A program made the translations under genes and the position numbers. Below the pieces are notes generated by a model. That model ran no database searches, was not told the origin of the DNA, and worked only from the letters and a program-made list of their open reading frames with translations. From Lingula anatina (taxonomy: Eukaryota > Brachiopoda > Lingulata > Lingulida > Lingulidae), in assembly GCF_001039355.2 (NCBI RefSeq), contig NW_019775169.1, forward strand, positions 126,023-190,022: a stretch of 64,000 nucleotides of DNA, in the 5' to 3' direction. How positions within the stretch are numbered: the first letter of the stretch is position 1; every line of letters begins with the position of its first letter. This document shows positions 61,758 through 64,000 of this stretch, piece by piece.

Positions 61758-62075
61758 TGTGTCTATAACAACTACCAGACTCGGCACCGAATGATCCAGA
61801 ATTCACCGGTAAATAGGACCACACTACCCGTTTTCAAGGTGTGTATCAGATCGCATTACATAGTATCAGACGCGACACCACTCTTGCCTAGTACGCAATG
61901 TGATAGTGACTATTCGCAGCGGGGTTGAAAAGCATCGCATCACCACTCAAAATTTGTTCAGGGTATGATACTGTGTAATGCGATCTGATATACACCTTGA
62001 AAACGGGTAGTGTGGTCTGATCTACCGGTGAATTCTGGATCATTCGGTGCCGAGTCTGGTAGTTGGGTAGGCCTG
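61758..62075. mobile_element. MITE B: shorter relative of MITE A, about 318 bp
   Basis: About 70 bp downstream of MITE A. Same terminal family: left TACCAGACTCGGCACCGAAT, right arm its inverse ending GGGTAGGCCTG at 62,075. The inner arms (CCACACTACCCGTTTTCAAG) are shared with A, and the interior is only about 80-90 nt. The leftmost bases of the left TIR are decayed and no target duplication is evident. Confidence 0.82.
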
Positions 62076-62661
62076 ATAAGCAAATGTTCAGCTAAAGCAA
62101 ATATAATTTCTAATTACCAGCAATCTTTTATTGTCCAGTTACATGTATTTATTACTAATTTTTTTCAATTTTTTTCAGTTGACCAAAGTTTTAAAAATAA
62201 AACTTGAATTTGGATTGTTGAGTTCTTCATTCAAAACCAAAAAGGGAATAACAAGAAAACCCATACACGTTTATATATTGTTTGTCAGTCGCTCATTTTC
62301 ATTTATCAGAGGTTTGCAGCAGTAAATCACAGGATTCAGGATTTTACCACGTGATTGGACAGGAAATAAGCTCGAACTCAATGGTGGGTGGTAGTAAATG
62401 CATGAAATACAAACTTGCATAAAAAAATGTTTACAAAATGTTGGAATACTGAAAGTATCCTGCACTCCCTCTCCTCCCTCCAGTATACTGATCTGACAAG
62501 AAGTCAAAGTGCGTGTGTAGCGACTTGAATAACGAGTTAAAATTACACTGTTTATTGTTTATCTATTAACTTCTGTTTTAAATTACTTATATCGTAAAAT
62601 ACGAATGTATAATATAAATAATAATAATAAATAATATTAATGCTACATGTTAGTACCAGAG

Positions 62662-62859
62662 CTAGGAGCCCCATTGTACAGTCTGCTGGCAAGGAACTGA
62701 TGATCCCAAAAGCACTGAATGGTATTTCCAATAGCCATAAGCCCTACGAACCCTATCCAACTTCGTAAATACAGAACAAAATCCCACTTCATTTTTTATG
62801 TACCGATATCTGGGAAGCAGACCTGTCAAAACAAACACGCGTGGTGCCACTTTTCCCAT
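62662..62859 (-). CDS. Unassigned ORF, 65 codons
   Basis: The frame starts MGKVAPRVFVLTGLLPRYRY and ends SSVPCQQTVQWGS. The composition is protein-like and the start is preceded by few AT repeats, but I recognise no domain. A possible internal intron (GTGTTTGTTTTGACAG) makes the start uncertain. It could be an exon of a gene entering from the right. Confidence 0.3.
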   Translation of the reverse strand: MGKVAPRVFVLTGLLPRYRYIKNEVGFCSVFTKLDRVRRAYGYWKYHSVLLGSSVPCQQTVQWGS

Positions 62860-62875
62860 GATGCTTCTGTGTCAC

Positions 62876-64000
62876 AAGATGGGAGCAAATAATATAGGGT
62901 TCTACTAACCTCTAAATTAAATTTTGTTTTCTTTTAAACAATATAATGAGGAAAAGATTACTGATATATTTTCAAATCAATTTTTACGGTCTTCAAATGC
63001 TTTATTTCCGAAAAGATTTGGCGCGTATCTGCAGTGTTGCTCTTTAGTTTTAGGAGATTGAAATCATGCTGACTTTTCAAGACAGGTGAAAAAATTTGCC
63101 GTGACAAGACGATCGAGGTCGCAATTACTTGTTGATTCTTGTAAGAAGTACAAGCTTATTAAGTTTGAATGCTGGAACGTACTGGAAGAGTTTACATAAC
63201 ATTGTTGTTGAAACGTAAGGCATAAATTTCGTTCTTTTCTGCTCTTATGCGTTTCATAAATTAAGCCGATATTAGGTAGATCACAATCCGCTAGGGGCGC
63301 TACAGTCGTAACTATCCACGGGCAGTGAAGTGTTAAACTGAAGTCGGCCTGCTGACAGTTCGCCTATGGAACCCCTTTTTTAAATCTCTCTTTTAGCGCT
63401 GCGTAAAAAAACTAATTCAAGCCATTAACTAAATAAGTTGTAAATCAAAGAGTAAAATCCGGTCACATGATTTTCCCATGTTGCAGTCTTTGACAAGTTT
63501 CGGTTCTGCTTGTTTTAAGTTTTGCCTCTACAAAATGCTAAAAAATTTCAGGTAAGTGCTGGTATCATCTTTTTGAAATTTATATCCAGCAAAGTTTATG
63601 AAATTTGCTATATTATGTAGAAAAATCATGAAATTTGAAGGTTGCGAAGTATAGTTAATTTAATCCGCAATATTACATGATGTGAAAATTACCACAGGGA
63701 AATAGCTCTGCCCTGATTAGTCACAGGCTATGTGAGCCAGACAATAGGCTGAGCACACAAAGACACACAGGGTGCTCTGCTGCGCCTGAGTGATCACTGC
63801 TGGTCAGTGGGCACAGGTTTTGAGCTGAGAAGTGTGGACACTTTTGGTGGATTTTTGCAGTTAAAAAACTTCAATATCTTTGTTGCTTGTAGGAATATTT
63901 AAAAAATTCCAAATGATTTCATCCGGTTTTTGCATTACCTTTCAGATGATATAAGTATTTTAATTTTCTGATCAGTTTGAAAATTTTTCTGATATACCTA
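62876..64000. other. Right-hand edge, no gene recognised
   Basis: Mostly AT-rich. A CpG-containing patch at ~63,281-63,360 (CGCTAGGGGCGCTACAGTCG) and a GC-richer stretch at 63,720-63,850 could mark a promoter or repeat, but neither gives a definable feature. No ORF over 60 codons with recognisable content. Confidence 0.4.

Overview
The window is AT-rich, intron-dense nuclear DNA from an animal. Short exons sit between GT/AG introns of roughly 0.1-1 kb, with many microsatellites and DNA-transposon remnants. The gene set is soluble adenylyl cyclase, otubain, HECTD1, a UGA-decoding selenoprotein W with its own SECIS, an EF-hand protein and a kelch protein. This points to an invertebrate bilaterian that kept genes lost in flies and nematodes, such as a mollusc, hemichordate or lancelet-like animal. 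I cannot name the species from the sequence alone. There are no operons, CRISPR arrays, rRNA genes or true tRNA genes.

Layout. 1-10,793 (minus): ADCY10-type soluble adenylyl cyclase. Its N-terminus, both cyclase domains and the P-loop NTPase part are inside, and its C-terminus runs off the left edge. A 155-bp head-to-head promoter separates it from OTUB1 (10,949-14,473, plus). Next come about 1 kb of converging 3' ends and then a complete HECTD1 gene (38,175 down to 15,482, minus, about 46 coding exons). HECTD1 contains armadillo-like, ankyrin, polyQ, SUN-like, MIB/HERC2, acidic and HECT segments, and a 1.4-kb inverted-repeat transposon sits in one intron.

38.9-47.2 kb is a redundant region. 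The HECTD1 promoter plus the first exons of an EF-hand gene occur twice, joined by a single N at 41,617. The second copy also carries a 2.9-kb THAP-domain insertion. This is best read as two alleles placed end to end by the assembler, so it exposes an insertion polymorphism at the HECTD1 promoter. The EF-hand gene continues to 49,372 (plus). Selenoprotein W (52,344 to 50,761, minus) follows with a SECIS at 50,485-50,554. A kelch-propeller gene with a disordered N-terminus fills about 53.1-58.5 kb (plus). Its first exons are also duplicated across a single N at 54,076, another unmerged contig overlap.

From 58.5 kb to the end the window is gene-poor. It holds one pair of phase-matched orphan exons, two members of a long-inverted-repeat MITE family with a nested palindrome, and a small unassigned ORF.

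Functional themes: two ubiquitin-system genes (OTUB1, HECTD1), one bicarbonate/Ca2+-responsive cAMP enzyme and one Sec-containing redox protein. Nothing suggests that they form one pathway. The strongest items for a second look are the polymorphic THAP insertion at the HECTD1 promoter, the SelW/SECIS pair in which Ser apparently replaces the resolving Cys, and the Ki-67-like motifs in the kelch protein. I did not find convincing evidence of an entirely new multi-gene system.
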